Shown: positions 1 through 11,029 of the stretch, one piece after another
How positions within the stretch are numbered: position 1 is the first letter of the stretch
Layout: the number at the start of each line of letters is the position of its first letter
Assembly (NCBI GenBank): GCA_029532415.1
Contig: JAQOTA010000015.1
Coordinates: forward strand, 1,488,001-1,552,000
DNA: 64,000 nucleotides
Reading direction: 5' to 3'
Origin: Marasmius tenuissimus
Taxonomy: Eukaryota; Basidiomycota; Agaricomycetes; Agaricales; Marasmiaceae
Translations under genes and position numbers: made by a program
Notes under the pieces: model-generated
Told to the model about the DNA's origin: nothing
The model's database searches: none
Seen by the model: only the letters and a program-made list of their open reading frames with translations

Positions 1-2479
1 TCAGACCAATGCGAGTAGATGATGCGAGAGGAACATACAATAGCGTCCGCATACCAGCTATCACCGAGCACCTTGAATCTCGATGCGCAATCTTCCAACT
101 CTTTCACGCCTGAAGAAGCGCTGACCCGTTCGACCTCTTTACTGAGGTAAAGGCAATTGTTCGAGTATCGAATGGGCCCCTCGATTGATTCCAACTGTGC
201 GCTGAACACAGCAGGATATAGCGCTCGATATAGATCAAGAATAGACGCGGCAGTTCGTGAGAGCGTTGAACCAGGCTGCGAAGATGTAGGATCTTCCGTT
301 GTGGTCAGACGTGAGTTTGCAAATTCCTGGCTTTCCTGGAGCACGTCATTCACAATTGTCAGAACTTCACGCATCCTGGACGAAACGACATAAGTCTCTT
401 TCGGTACTGCCAAGGAGAGTTTCGAAGGTCGCTTCGTTCCTGGATTGGAGGGAGAGGTGACGATACGCTCGGTGCTGGTGGAAGGCGAGGGGAGTTGTTG
501 GTGGATGGGTTTAACATTTCCGGAGAGCTTGAGGAAGTGCTCGTAGCACTGACTGCTTTCTTCCCTTTATTTACGAGTTTTTCCAGTCGTGTAGCGGTTT
601 TCGCCGCCTTTATTGAGGGGGCAGGGGGAGGTCTGACGTCTACCGGTTCTGAGGATGTCGAACTATCTCCCCAGGGATCATCCCATGCTGATTCGTCTGT
701 AGCCTCGCCACTATCAGGTGTCGGCTCTTCCTCCTCATTCCAGCCCCAAGCATCTCCAGGATCTGGTTCCTTCTCAGCGTCGTCACCGTTAATGGCGTGT
801 TCGCCGTGGTCCACCTCGGTGGAAGAGGTTGCATCCGTTCCGTCTTCCACGTCGTCATCGAATCCCCACCCATCTGCATCTGCCCTGTCGTCCTGCGAGT
901 CCGAAGAATCAAAACCCCAAGCGTCGTCATCACTCTTTGATTGCGATTCCTCGACTTGAGGTTGTACAGGAATGACTGCCGGAGATTCGGCCTCGAGAGG
1001 TAGATCAACTTCAACCGTGAATACCTCCGAGAAGTCCTCTGGCTCCAGAGCGGCCTTCCTAGCCTCGTCTAATATCGATGTGCGCCTTCTCCGTTCGTAA
1101 TGGCCACCGACCCCACCGACCCAGTGTTTCACTTGCTTGTCGTGGGGATCATTCCCTAACAAATCGACGTTATATTTCTTCTCGAAAGCGACCGCTTCTT
1201 TGGTTAAAATCAAGTATGATGGTAGGTCCAAGAAGGCATTCGGTAATGAGGGTATGAGAAGTGTGTTGAGGACGTTGGATGTGATGCTTTTGCAGAGAGA
1301 ACGGGGGAAAGCCTTCTGTTGTGACTCAGGAAGCCGAGAGAACAGGTGAGTGGATAGGAATTCCAAAGTTTGCGATAAGTTGGTCAATCGTGACGACAGA
1401 ACTTCCTCGTTGGGAGGGGAGGGATAGCAGGTAATTTTGTGAATATGCCCATGAGAATTCGAGCTTAACGACATTGGCTGCTTAAGAAGTCCCTCAATGT
1501 AGTTCACGGTGAGATCCCTGCGAAGGGTAGACAGGTGGTTTGAGAGGGCGTCTGTCGATAGCGAGGAAAGTATGTCCCGGAGTGACAATGCCATTTCGGA
1601 CTGTCGGACTGGAGCAAGTCTCATGAGATAGGTGAGAGGAGGTAGAGGAATCGAGGCTCACCTTGCACAGTATCCTTTACAGACAACTCTTGTGCGGAAA
1701 CAGTGACGCTCTGGCAGAAGGCATCGCTAAGAAGTTCCTCTGACCTCGCTCGAGTGGCATTAAACTTGCGCTATGGCGTATTGTCAGGAAGATAGCCAAA
1801 CTCCAAATTCTAAGGGTATTCCCGCACCTTGAAATCAGCCATAACCAGAGATTCGCCCAATGGTGAAGGTGCGTCGTGAACCAAGTGCGAAATCAATTCA
1901 CAACGACGGATAGCCTCAGGCAGGTCCCCAGCTTCCGAGAGCGAAACCAAAAGTCGATATTCCGCGTAACATTTGGATAGATGTTCAAGACAGTTATGTC
2001 GTATTCTTGCTTTAGCTTCTTCACTGGCCAATGCTGAATGTTTCTTCAACGCGCCCATTAATGTCGGAACAAGGCCTGTCTATGTTGGAAGTGAGTAAGA
2101 ACGCCCTCAGTCCACAATAGCCATACCTCTGGATTAGATATTGAATTCCCAATGTCGTCCAGGTTCTGCTTCAGTGTCTTGAGCCGTTCTTGTATTGTGA
2201 TCGAAGTCTCCAGTTGTTCTTCGAACTGAGGGTAGTCTGAATGGATGCGGTCGTGAATGCGTTGCTATACCACATACATCATGAGTTCACGACAATCATA
2301 AGAGCCTTTCAGCCTACCTTCGTATCTTGTATAGTCTCGTCCAGTTCATGTAGCCATGACTTCGCCAGAGCTGCGTTGAGTGTTTTATTCGTCGCCTCGT
2401 CCATCCTCGAGAGTATCTTGGAAGTCACATCTTGAGGTTCCGGTCTTCGAGGTAAGTGAGTCGGTACAGGGAACGCCAT
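1..2479 (-). CDS. ZW10: ZW10/Dsl1-family vesicle-tethering protein, 3' end beyond window
   Basis: ZW10 is the tether subunit of the NRZ/Dsl1 complex that captures Golgi-derived COPI vesicles at the ER; in animals it also acts at kinetochores. The start at 2479 gives MAFPVPTHLPRRPEPQ, followed by the family's helical N-terminus (ETSITIQERLKTLKQNL; LEHLSKCYAEYRLLVSLSEA; SEMALSLRDILSSLSTDAL). Several short introns interrupt it. A proposed 47-nt intron at 528-574 is needed to join the acidic middle part to the C-terminal frame (VPKETYVVSSRMREVL; SILDLYRALYPAVFSAQLES). The open frame runs off the window at base 1, so the C-terminus is missing. The middle (about 640-960) is very acidic, with repeated WGF/WGW motifs. 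EMC5 is divergent, 128 bp away. Identity rests on recognised family segments; exon borders are inferred. Confidence 0.88.
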
Positions 2480-2607
2480 CGTTGCAGGGAAACGTGTGCC
2501 TGCCAGTCAAGGCGGCAGTAGTGGTGAGAGGTAGAGTCCGACACGTGTGTATATGAGAAAGCGCGTCACTCACTGCTTTGGCCCCCAAGTTCTCCTTCCC
2601 GACCGTC
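2480..2607. promoter_or_regulatory. Bidirectional promoter region, ZW10 / EMC5
   Basis: Only 128 bp separate the proposed start codons of the divergent ZW10 and EMC5 genes, so both promoters and 5' leaders must share this stretch. No TATA box was recognised. Both products act at the ER, so shared control is possible but is inference. Confidence 0.5.
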
Positions 2608-3130
2608 ATGTTGGGTCGTGTCATTCTCCTCCTCGCGATGATTATCGTCTTCCATGGCAAGTGTAACTCCTAAGAAGTGAAGAGTCTTTGTCTTATTGTT
2701 TTTACAGCTGCATTTTCCACGTATGAACGTGAGTTGACCTAGGAAATCACCAGCCAGCCCCTGGAATTGAAGCAATTGTGACTACAGATCTTTCTCATCT
2801 AAAGGCCCTCGGGAAACCAGAAGGCTCCATACCTCAAGATGTATGTGGAACAGCTCCATCATCTCAGTCGAGCCTGACCATTCTCTAGATTGTGTTTGAA
2901 GCACTTGTTGGAATGGCTTTGGGAATACTTGGGGCCACTCTGAATGCACCACCATTAAAAGGCATCACATGGGCGAGTGAAATGAGAAAGAGGTACGTCT
3001 ATCTTGCCGATCTCCAGGTGCTCTACTTATTCCAACATTCTCCAGATCCGTGGATGAAATGGATGCGCGCGGAGGTTTCGCTAGCTATGTTAATCGAGGC
3101 AAACACATTCTCTCGACGCGTTCATCATGA
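2608..3130 (+). CDS. EMC5: ER membrane protein complex subunit 5 (MMGT1 family)
   Basis: This is a small subunit of the EMC insertase, which inserts tail-anchored and multi-pass proteins into the ER membrane. Joining five exons gives about 105 residues: N-terminal TM segment LGRVILLLAMIIVFHAAF, the family signature STYEHLSHLKALGKPEGSIP, a second TM segment (IVFEALVGMALGILGATLNA) and the hallmark APPLKGITWASEMRKRSVDE. The length fits the family (about 105-140 aa). Intron 1 (2657-2707) has a GC donor (CATG|GCAAGT), and no GT donor gives the right frame. Exon 2 (2708-2728) is only 21 nt. Other introns are 2729-2787, 2841-2888 and 2993-3045. The stop is TGA at 3128-3130. Confidence 0.9.
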
Positions 3131-3719
3131 ATCTCACGCTTTCCTTGATTCTCGTGAACAAACGCTCGTTCCCGAGTCTGGTCCCACACTTGACTAAGTT
3201 TGAGTTTTGTATTGCAGCCTTTCATTCCCATGTTCCCGAACGCAAGCATCCAACCGGTATTATCTCTACATCCCGGAAATGGCTGTTCCCCTGCTCAGTT
3301 CGTGGTGCAGTTCCATAATAAACTCGTCGTCAACTTGTGGTTCTAAAGGGCTCATCCGTTACATCGAAGTCTCTGCTGCATTGAGCAGCGCCAAACGAAA
3401 TGCTGTTGCATGGAGCGAGAGAATCGAGAGAAGCGTCTGAGTAGCATCTCGTTTTGATCAAGAACCTAACCTAGTACCACAAGTGACCTATTGGTCAGAG
3501 TACCGCCCAACGGTCGGGTGACCTAGATATTATTTTTGGGCGAAAGACCCTGCACCACTTCGTTTCGAACTTTTCCTTCATTCATTCATCAAACTTAACT
3601 TTTGACAAGAGCCGAATTTATTATCCCTCTGAGTCGGGAATAGACTGGCCTTATAAAGCCCACGGACACTGTGGACAATAGCCTGACATTCTTCCTTACT
3701 TCCAGTACCTTTGCACGAA
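3131..3719. other. Intergenic region, no gene supported
   Basis: This 589-bp stretch separates EMC5 from the sugar transporter, both on the plus strand. Short open frames occur (for example 3207-3440), but none has recognisable protein features. It probably holds the EMC5 3' UTR and the transporter promoter; the last 150 bp are pyrimidine-rich, as usual upstream of fungal starts. Confidence 0.5.
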
Positions 3720-6456
3720 ATGTCTGACGACCACTCGCGCGGAGAGAAAGGATCCTTGGATCAAGAGCATCATGAAGTCGACTTTGCCAATAATGTGAAT
3801 GCAAAGTGAGTATCCAACTATCGTGCTGACACTGTTCCGAACCATCCTCTTTCGCTTCCAGAATTCATAATCCCCTTCATGGAATCCCAAAGGCAAAGTT
3901 GATGTCCCAGGTCGAGGAGTTCACTCGAGAGAGGGGATTCGATGATTTGCTGCCCGTCTTCCAGAAAGGTGCTCTCATCGCACAGAACCCTGGAAAGTTG
4001 AGGAGATCGCAGAGCTGGACGAGGCCGACAAGGATGTCCTACGACGTGAAGTGACGCGTAAGACACTCCCATTGACCACCTAGTTCGCGTTGCTGATCTT
4101 CGAAATAGACAAGTGGAGCCAGCCCCGTCAGCTGTACTTTACCATCTTCCTATGTTCGATTGCGGCAGCAGTGCAGTGAGTCGCAAACAGCTCTGCGTTA
4201 TGCCTAATCCACAGCACTAACTGGCGTTCCTGCACTCAGAGGTTGGGATCAAACAGGATCTAATGCTGCCAACTTGTCCTTCCCGCAGGAGTTTGGAATT
4301 GACCCCAATGTGAAAAACGATCCGAAGGCGGCTGAAAGAAACCAGTGGATCGTCGGTGTCGTGAATTCTGCGTGAGTAGCATCCCCCAAGTATCCCTGCA
4401 GATTACTAACCCTTTGTCCCTCGAAGCCCATACATCGCGTCCGCCTTTGTGGGGTGCTGGCTTACCGACCCTCTGAACAACTACCTTGGGCGCAGAGGAA
4501 CTATATTCTTTTGCGGGATATTCTGTACTTTTAGTGTGATCGGGTCAGCTGTCTCGCAGACTTGGGAGCAACTTTTCGTGAGTATTCAGTCTCTAAAAAT
4601 GTTCGTGATCATCGCCTGATGGTGGCGCCTCCAGGTTACGCGTGTCCTGCTTGGACTAGGAATGGGGCCGAAAGCAACAACAGTTCCCGTCTATGCGGCA
4701 GAGAACACCCCGGCGAGCATCAGAGGTGGTCTGGTCATGTCCTGGCAGCTTTGGGTTAGTTGTTGTTGATTCCGAAACACTTTCGGGGCCTCAGAGTCAC
4801 TAAGGCGCCACCGTTTAGGTCGCGTTTGGTATCTTCATCGGATTGTGCGCTAACCTCGTATTCTTCAATGTCGGCAATATCGCGTGGAGGCTTCAACTTG
4901 GGTCTGCATTCGTACCCGCTATCCCTCTCGTTGCTCTCGTCTACATGTGCCCTGAGTCACCACGGTGGCTCATGAAAAAGGGAAGGTAGGGTATAGTAAT
5001 TGGGGTTTCTACCGGGCTGAAGGCTGACGAACGGCCCAGGTACCAGGAGGCATTTGCTTCCTTCAAGAGGCTGAGGAATAGCGAGCTGCAAGCAGCCCGA
5101 GATATGTATTACGTGCACCGACAGTTGTTGGAAGAATTTGCGGCTTTGAAAGGCGAGTTGTGATCAGTGATTTGCCGTCCAGTCGTTAACACGCTATCGC
5201 TATTAGGCAACAACTACTTTTCGCGGTTCTTCGAGCTGTTCACCGTCCCCCGCGTCAGGCGTGCAACTTTGGCTAGTTTCGTTGTCATGATCGCCCAGCA
5301 GATGTGCGGGATTAACATCATTGTATTCTATTCCTCTACCATCTTCGTCGAGGCTGGCTACACCCCAAAACAAGCTCTTCTAGCTTCGTTCGGGTACGTG
5401 CTGATTTGATCCCTATGAGCCATTCTCGTCTGATCGCCCCGAGAGCAGATTTGGCCTGGTAAACTTTGTGTTCGCCTTCCCCGCAGTCTGGGTAAGCATA
5501 TCCCCGCAGGTAGTGATATCGCCCGAATCCTCATGGCTCCAATGCAGACCATCGATACCTTTGGCAGACGCAACTTGCTCCTGTTCACGTTCCCAAACAT
5601 GGCGTGGTCTCTGTTGGCAGCCGGCTTCTGTTTCTGGATTCCAACCGACAGTTCCGCGAGAGTCCCTCTCATCGCGCTATTCGTTTTCGTCTTCTGCGGT
5701 AAGTTGTGGGCGTCGTGTTGTTCTGTGATCTTTCGTGACACTCCCGCATTACAGCTTTCTACTCACCTGGAGAGGGTCCTGTGCCATTCACAGTAAGTCT
5801 TCGACCGACTCATAGGGGCCTAACAAGTACTTATTATTCGCCACTTTGCAGTACAGCGCAGAGGTCTTCCCTCTTACACATCGTGAGATGGGCATGTAAG
5901 TCCATTACTCCCACCGCCCCTTTTCGCTCGTCATCGACCTATGATTTTGTAGGTCATGGGCAGTCGCCACAAACCTGTTCTGGGCTGCCGTCGTATCCGT
6001 TTGCTTCCCGAGGCAGCTTGCAGTCTTTACCCCTCAAGGAGGTCAGTGACTCACGTTATACAGACACGTTCCAAAATCATTGAGATGAATATTTCTTTCC
6101 CAGCTTTCGGTTTCTTTGCGGCGATGAACGTCCTGGCATCGATCATGATCTTCTTCCTTTTACCCGGTAAGCAGAGCTGTTGGCTCAGTTCGATCTCGTT
6201 CCGTTTCTCATCATCGCCGTCCTATTTCCATTACTCTATTCTCGGTGTGACAGAAACGAAACAACGGACGCTTGAGGAACTCGACTATATTTTCGCTGTT
6301 CCCACCTGGAAACATATCAGCTATCAAGGAACCAAGACTTTGCCGTATTGGATCAAGCGCTACGTTTTCTGGAGGAAGAATGCCGTCTTGGAGCCACTGT
6401 ACAACTTTGAGGAAGTCGAGAGTATCACGGTCTACGAGAGGGGCGTCGGCCACTAA
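3720..6456 (+). CDS. MFS sugar transporter, with apparent one-base frameshift
   Basis: This is a sugar/H+ symporter-type major facilitator of the plasma membrane. About a dozen exons give N-term [21 protein letters not shown] segments with [19 protein letters not shown], the loop 2-3 signature [37 protein letters not shown], the [12 protein letters not shown] motif, central [45 protein letters not shown] and the tail [14 protein letters not shown]. All are standard sugar-transporter motifs. Exon 2 cannot be read through: the frame up to ALIAQNP (3981-3990) and the frame after it ([16 protein letters not shown]) differ by one base at a CCC run (3988-3990), and no intron fits. It is either a sequencing or assembly error or a recent null allele; every other motif is intact. 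The substrate is not determinable. Confidence 0.88.
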
Positions 6457-6868
6457 AACACTCTGTATGGAGCACGACGACCGGCATTTATCTCCTTACA
6501 GGGCTTGCTAATCTTGAGGCGTGTTCAGCATTCACTGAATCAGGTATATCGTTTTTTTGGTACTGTTCGGTTTTGTACACATGTTCGGTATTGTTCGGAT
6601 TTATGAAATCTCTTGCGAATTCCGTTCGATCGGTTCAGCGTCTATGAGCGTTATGTATGATTGATTCGTTCACGAGCGGTGCCGGTGACCAGTAGCTTGA
6701 GCTTGGGATCCCATGGTCCCACCATGGGACTATACATGGACTTTGGAAACCCACGCCAAAACAAAACAAAAACAACAACAACAGAAAAACGTACAGAAAT
6801 GAGGGATAGAAAAGGGACTGGGAATCTAACGAATTCCAATACACAACGTTATTCGATGCGCAAAAAGA
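6457..6868. other. Intergenic region between transporter and tRNA
   Basis: This holds the sugar-transporter 3' UTR and tRNA 3' flank. It contains near-repeats of TGTTCGG(T)TTTGT around 6560-6600, a short perfect inverted repeat (listed separately) and an A-rich stretch near 6755-6790. No coding evidence was seen. Confidence 0.5.
6709..6729. repeat. Short perfect inverted repeat (9-bp arms, 3-bp loop)
   Basis: TCCCATGGT, then CCC, then ACCATGGGA: the arms are exact reverse complements. It lies in noncoding DNA between the sugar transporter and the tRNA gene. It could be a hairpin in a transcript 3' end or chance; no protein or RNA assignment is possible. Confidence 0.6.
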
Positions 6869-6966
6869 TGCTCACGCCCGGGATTGAACCGGAGACCCTT
6901 GCATATCCTGCGTGGGTGAAGATGTTAACCCATAAGTACAATGCTCTACCACTGAGCTACGCGAGC
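6869..6966 (-). tRNA. tRNA-Ile (anticodon UAU) with 26-nt intron
   Basis: Read on the minus strand, the gene starts GCTCGCGTAGCTCAGTGGTA, close to fungal tRNA-Ile(UAU). The acceptor stem GCTCGCG pairs with CGTGAGC (one G-U). The A box is TAGCTCAGTGG and the B box GGTTCAATCCC. The D arm is GCTC/GAGC; the anticodon stem TTGTA pairs with TGCAA (one G-U). The loop reads C-T-TAT-G before an intron, inserted at the canonical place after position 37 (intron 6905-6930), then A38. The discriminator is A at 6869. Position 37 is G, whereas isoleucine tRNAs normally have A37; this is either an oddity or a sign that the exact loop needs checking. Confidence 0.85.
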
Positions 6967-7063
6967 TTGACATTTAGTGCATCCACAGAATACATGGATA
7001 GCACATCTGAGAATAAGTGTAATGGTATTGTCTGGGCTATGTACTCGAGTAGAACAACCAAGT

Positions 7064-8817
7064 TCACGCAGTCATCATTGCCCATTCGTACGTCCATTTT
7101 TCCACTCCTTCGACAAGCAGTTTGAATCTAACCACGCTTTCTTCGATCTCGAAAACCCCAAATTTGCTCACCCCTTCCCACTCGTGATGGATCGTTTTGT
7201 CGGTGTCCTCGTTCTCTCTCAGATACTCACGCGCAAACGGCTGGTAGAAAAATGACAGAGGCGACGTTGAGAACTCGATCACTGAATAGCCGGATTCGAA
7301 CGGAGGAGAGTAGTTCACGGTAGCTGGAAGCGCAAGTCATTCAAACACGAGCGAATCTTTGGAGGAATGCGTGACTAACCATGCTCATGCCTATCACCAC
7401 TGATAATCATTCCTCCCCCAGCCTTCCACAGCTCCAGCAAGATCTCCTCCCGTTCCTCAAGATACCCACCCCACGAATCGAATGCATCCTGGCCGCCTTT
7501 CCAGTTCTGAACGAGGTATGTGAGCGGATTTGCCGAAGGATACAGGTATGCACTTACTTGTGTGAAAGGCACCCCACTGACGACAACCTTCCACTTGCCC
7601 TTGTTCTTTGCACTTCCGATCCAGCCTTTCAGCGCGTTCAACTGTTCTGAGCCCAACATCGATGCACCCTTGCGTGCGGGTTCAGAGCGGTACGTCCGTG
7701 TATCCAAAACAAAGAAGGACGCTGGACCACGAGAGAACGTGTAATAAAACACGTCTGGTGAGTATGGAGTGGGATTAGCAAGGTGCTGATAATGGACGAA
7801 GGGAGATATCGCGTTCTTGTATAATTCTTGTGGGTCCGCATCACCAGTAATGTGCAGTGACATGGAGGGGTGATAATCATTTATGATCTCATGGTCATCG
7901 AAGATGTGTAGCCACGGCGTGTCGCGAAGAGTTTGGGTATAGTCTGGGGATGCGTAGATTTGTCTGTAGAGGGCGGTGAAGTATTCTCGGGTGTACGAAT
8001 ACGGAGCGGTCGGAAGGTCACTGTATATGAAGTCACCGAGAAAGAAGATGAAGTCTTGCGTGGGCGTGCTACTGTGGGACAAGTAGCCGGAAAGGTGCTG
8101 GAAGCCTTCTAGCGATAACGCATGCTTTAGTGGGTTATACGGGTAGAATGGTTTCATGCATGATGTACTGATGAAACGAAGTACAGCTGGGTTCTCTTCA
8201 GGCGTAGAGAAGGATCCCACGTGTCCGAGAGAGGTTGAATAGGTATAATTGGAAGACGGGGAGAGAGATTCCAAGAGAATGGTGATAGTTAAAGCATCCT
8301 GAGGCTGAATTTGAAGGTCAGTCATTGAAATAGTATCGTTTGTCGAGTTATCTGCATAGGTGAAGTTGAAATTAACAATCGGGGATGCACCGCAGTGACC
8401 TATCACGATTTTTGCGGTGGACGAGGTAACAAAACCAACTCTCGAGAATGAGAGCTGATCAGCTGGGTGGAGGAGATGCGCTCTGTATATGAAGTCCATG
8501 CAGCATAGTAAACTTCCCAAGTTCAACGCGACCGTGATCAAGTTGGTTATCGTGTCGTTGGTCGCAACGCCTAACAGGATTGGGATAGATCGACGCCTCG
8601 TTTTCAGTTTTGGTTGCAAGGCAAAGGACAGGAGAAAGACCGCAAGGGCTGCCTGGATCTTTGGGAGAAAACGGTAGCCTAGTGGCAGCTGTGCACAACG
8701 GTCAACGCACGTCGATAGAAAACTGATGTTACCCACCTTGCGCAAGAACATCCAGGTTAGGTACTTCATATATATCGACGCAAAAGCACTGCTCAGTCTG
8801 GAGATAGACGACAGCAT
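7064..8817 (-). CDS. PhoD-like metallophosphatase with N-terminal membrane segments
   Basis: This is an alkaline phosphatase D-type phosphomono/diesterase. Two exons (intron 7324-7379) give about 560 residues. The N-terminal 130 residues contain hydrophobic stretches (LAVFLLSFAL; ITVALNLGSLLCCMDFIY), so the protein is probably membrane-anchored. Next come a beta-rich PhoD N-terminal domain (SFSRVGFVTSSTAKIVIGHC) and the metallophosphatase core with metal ligands in FFLGDFIYSD, HIFDDHEIINDY, VLDTRTYRSEP and ISGDRHEH, the last split by the intron and continuing ATVNYSPPFESGYSVIEFS. Several N-x-S/T sites between the first block and the core suggest lumenal or extracellular exposure. The substrate is unknown. 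It diverges from HUA1, with starts about 310 bp apart. Confidence 0.88.
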
Positions 8818-9126
8818 TTTCGTGATCAGAACAAGTGAAGACGCAGAACAGCGATCGCCTGATATGTGGCCGTTAGACGAGTGTTAGACGCGAACCCACG
8901 TTTGTCAGTTTCGGGGTGATTGAATATCCATTCGGGGGACCGGGGGCTAGTAATTTTGTAGGAATTTCAAATATATTATTGCGATGTGCGAAGAGCTGGC
9001 GATGATGAGGAGGGTCGCGTCGACGTCGAGGACGACGCTGAAGGAGTTCTCTCGCTGTTGTTTGGCTTGAACGGTGCTGGTAAATAGTCCATGATGTAAC
9101 CAGTTCGGCCATGCGGTGGCGGTGTA
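8818..9126. promoter_or_regulatory. Bidirectional promoter region, PhoD / HUA1
   Basis: These 309 bp lie between the divergent starts at 8817 (minus) and 9127 (plus). A minus-strand open frame crosses it (8976-9257) but overlaps the well-supported HUA1 start and shows no family features. No defined promoter element was recognised. Confidence 0.4.
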
Positions 9127-10789
9127 ATGTCGAAGTCTTCCAGCAATCCATTCAGGAATCCCAGTCCTCTCAACGGCAATCCGTCCTCTTCAGCAGCGTC
9201 GATCTCTCCGAATGTTACCGGAATATTCAACTCCAAGCAAGACGGTGCCTCAAACATAAACTCAGAAAGTCCAAGTGCTTCAAATAACGCGTCGGCGGCG
9301 GCGACAAGGACTAGCCCTCCAGCGGTGCCACCAATCTCGACCGCATCGACGGCTGGGACGTCCTCTTCAAACGCAATGAACTCGGCAAATGAAATGGGCT
9401 CATCTGAAACGACAATAAATCGAACGGCAAGCTCACGTCGAGTCGATCCGGTCGACCTTCCTGAAGAGGACCCTCCAGCTTACACACCTGGCCCTGATGT
9501 CCACCATGGCGAAGCCACAGTGGAATACGGTCCTAGTAGACCTTTTCAGCCACCACCTTCACGACCTCCTCAGAGTCAAGGGCCTCCACAGTCTCAACAA
9601 CATCCTGGCTGGACCACCATTCAGAATCACGTTCGCCCTCATCCTCACGCACAACCTCCGTCTTTGCTCCAGCAGATCACAGGGAATTTGGTGGATAGGC
9701 TGAACAATATGTCAGTTGGTGGCAGTAGTTACAACTACAATCGCTACGAAGGACACCATGGACAATCGGTTGGGTCGCAACAAACTCCGGGTGGATGGCG
9801 ACCGCCTCCAGGACCACCACCAGGACAAGTTCAGGCCCAGAATACAGGCCCTCCAGCTTCTCCTGCTCAGTACCAACCTCCGTCTCACCCTCCGCCTTCG
9901 TCCGATTTTGCCAGGGATTTCTACGAAGCAGGCACTGGACCCGGATCTCTTGTGCAGTCAGACCACCGAGATAATCCCGCGGCTTCAACAGCTTCATCGA
10001 GCCCGACTACATACGCACCACCAGCTGGTCCGCCGCAGTCTCAAGGTGAGTATTCATCGACATCGCCTTCGGGGGCCGGCTCACTCACTATTTGTTACAT
10101 TGCCTCTAGGAATTCAGTCAGCGCAGCAAGAAAATGATGGCCGACCAACGACTACTCCGACCCCGGGTCATCCGCTTCTGAACAAGGGGAATTTGCTGGT
10201 GTATCCAAAAGGCTACGCCTGCAGGAAGTGTACGATATCTGTTCATCCTATCTTTCCGGATGGGACACTGACCACCTCACCTCTTTCAATAGGCAATAAC
10301 ACTGGCTACAAACACGCCGACCCCTCACATCCATGCAAGCGGTGCTGGCGCAAATACGCCAAACCGTTCAATGGCGCGTTGATGTACAGTAATTTCTCAT
10401 CGGATGCTTCTGGAGGGTCGGGGTCTACCTTCCAGAAACCTCTTCCCATACGAAAAGCACCCCATCACAATCCGCCTCCGCCTCCGCCTGGACCAGGCCC
10501 CAGCAATGGATATCCTGGTTCCGCTGCTCATCACCAACGTCCTCCTCCTCTTCCGCCAAGGCCATCCTTCGCACCTATGGGGTATGGTCCGCCCCCGCCA
10601 CAACATCCCCAAATGGTGTTCGCAGGTCCAGGCTATACCCCATATCCACCTGGCGCCAATTTCGTTCGGCCAGGCGATCCGAGGATAGGTGGCCGGCTTT
10701 GTTATAGATGCGGTGGAGATGGCTTGGTTGACATGTTGTTCTGGGAAGAAAGGTGTGGCGTATGTGGTGGGACAGGCAGAGTGTTTTAG
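9127..10789 (+). CDS. HUA1: HUA1-like proline-rich zinc-finger protein
   Basis: HUA1 is a cytoplasmic proline-rich protein linked in yeast to actin patches and to Rsp5 ubiquitin-ligase partners. One intron (10046-10109) gives about 530 residues. Family features are the PY motif in EEDPPAYTPGPD, the first cysteine cluster (VYPKGYACRKC...GYKHADPSHPCKRCWRKYA), a long Pro-rich spacer, PGDPRIGGRLCYRCGGDG and the final cluster CGVCGGTGRVF; the paired CxxC sites probably bind zinc. It is much longer than yeast HUA1 because of a Ser/Asn-rich N-terminus and Pro/Gln-rich inserts. The ATG at 9127 is the first in frame. It converges on Clr2 with 240 bp between the stops. Confidence 0.85.
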
Positions 10790-11029
10790 GCGTAGACGTG
10801 TATCTTTGCAAGGGTCTGTAGCTGTATCTATCTTACCTGGACGGTTCTATATAATTCAAATGCCAATGAATGTAATGCTAGACACTGGGAAACTTTTGAA
10901 CATGCGAAATCAGCTGTACATATGTGTTGTTACAACCTCAAGAAATGACGACGGGTATAAACATCTGGCAATCCACCTAGATACTCGTACATCGTGTCCA
11001 AAAAATGACAAGTGAAAACTCCAAGAGGA

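Noticed and set aside
8976..9257. 93-codon minus-strand frame upstream of PhoD
   Set aside because: It overlaps the HUA1 N-terminus on the other strand and shows no recognisable family, while HUA1 is well supported.
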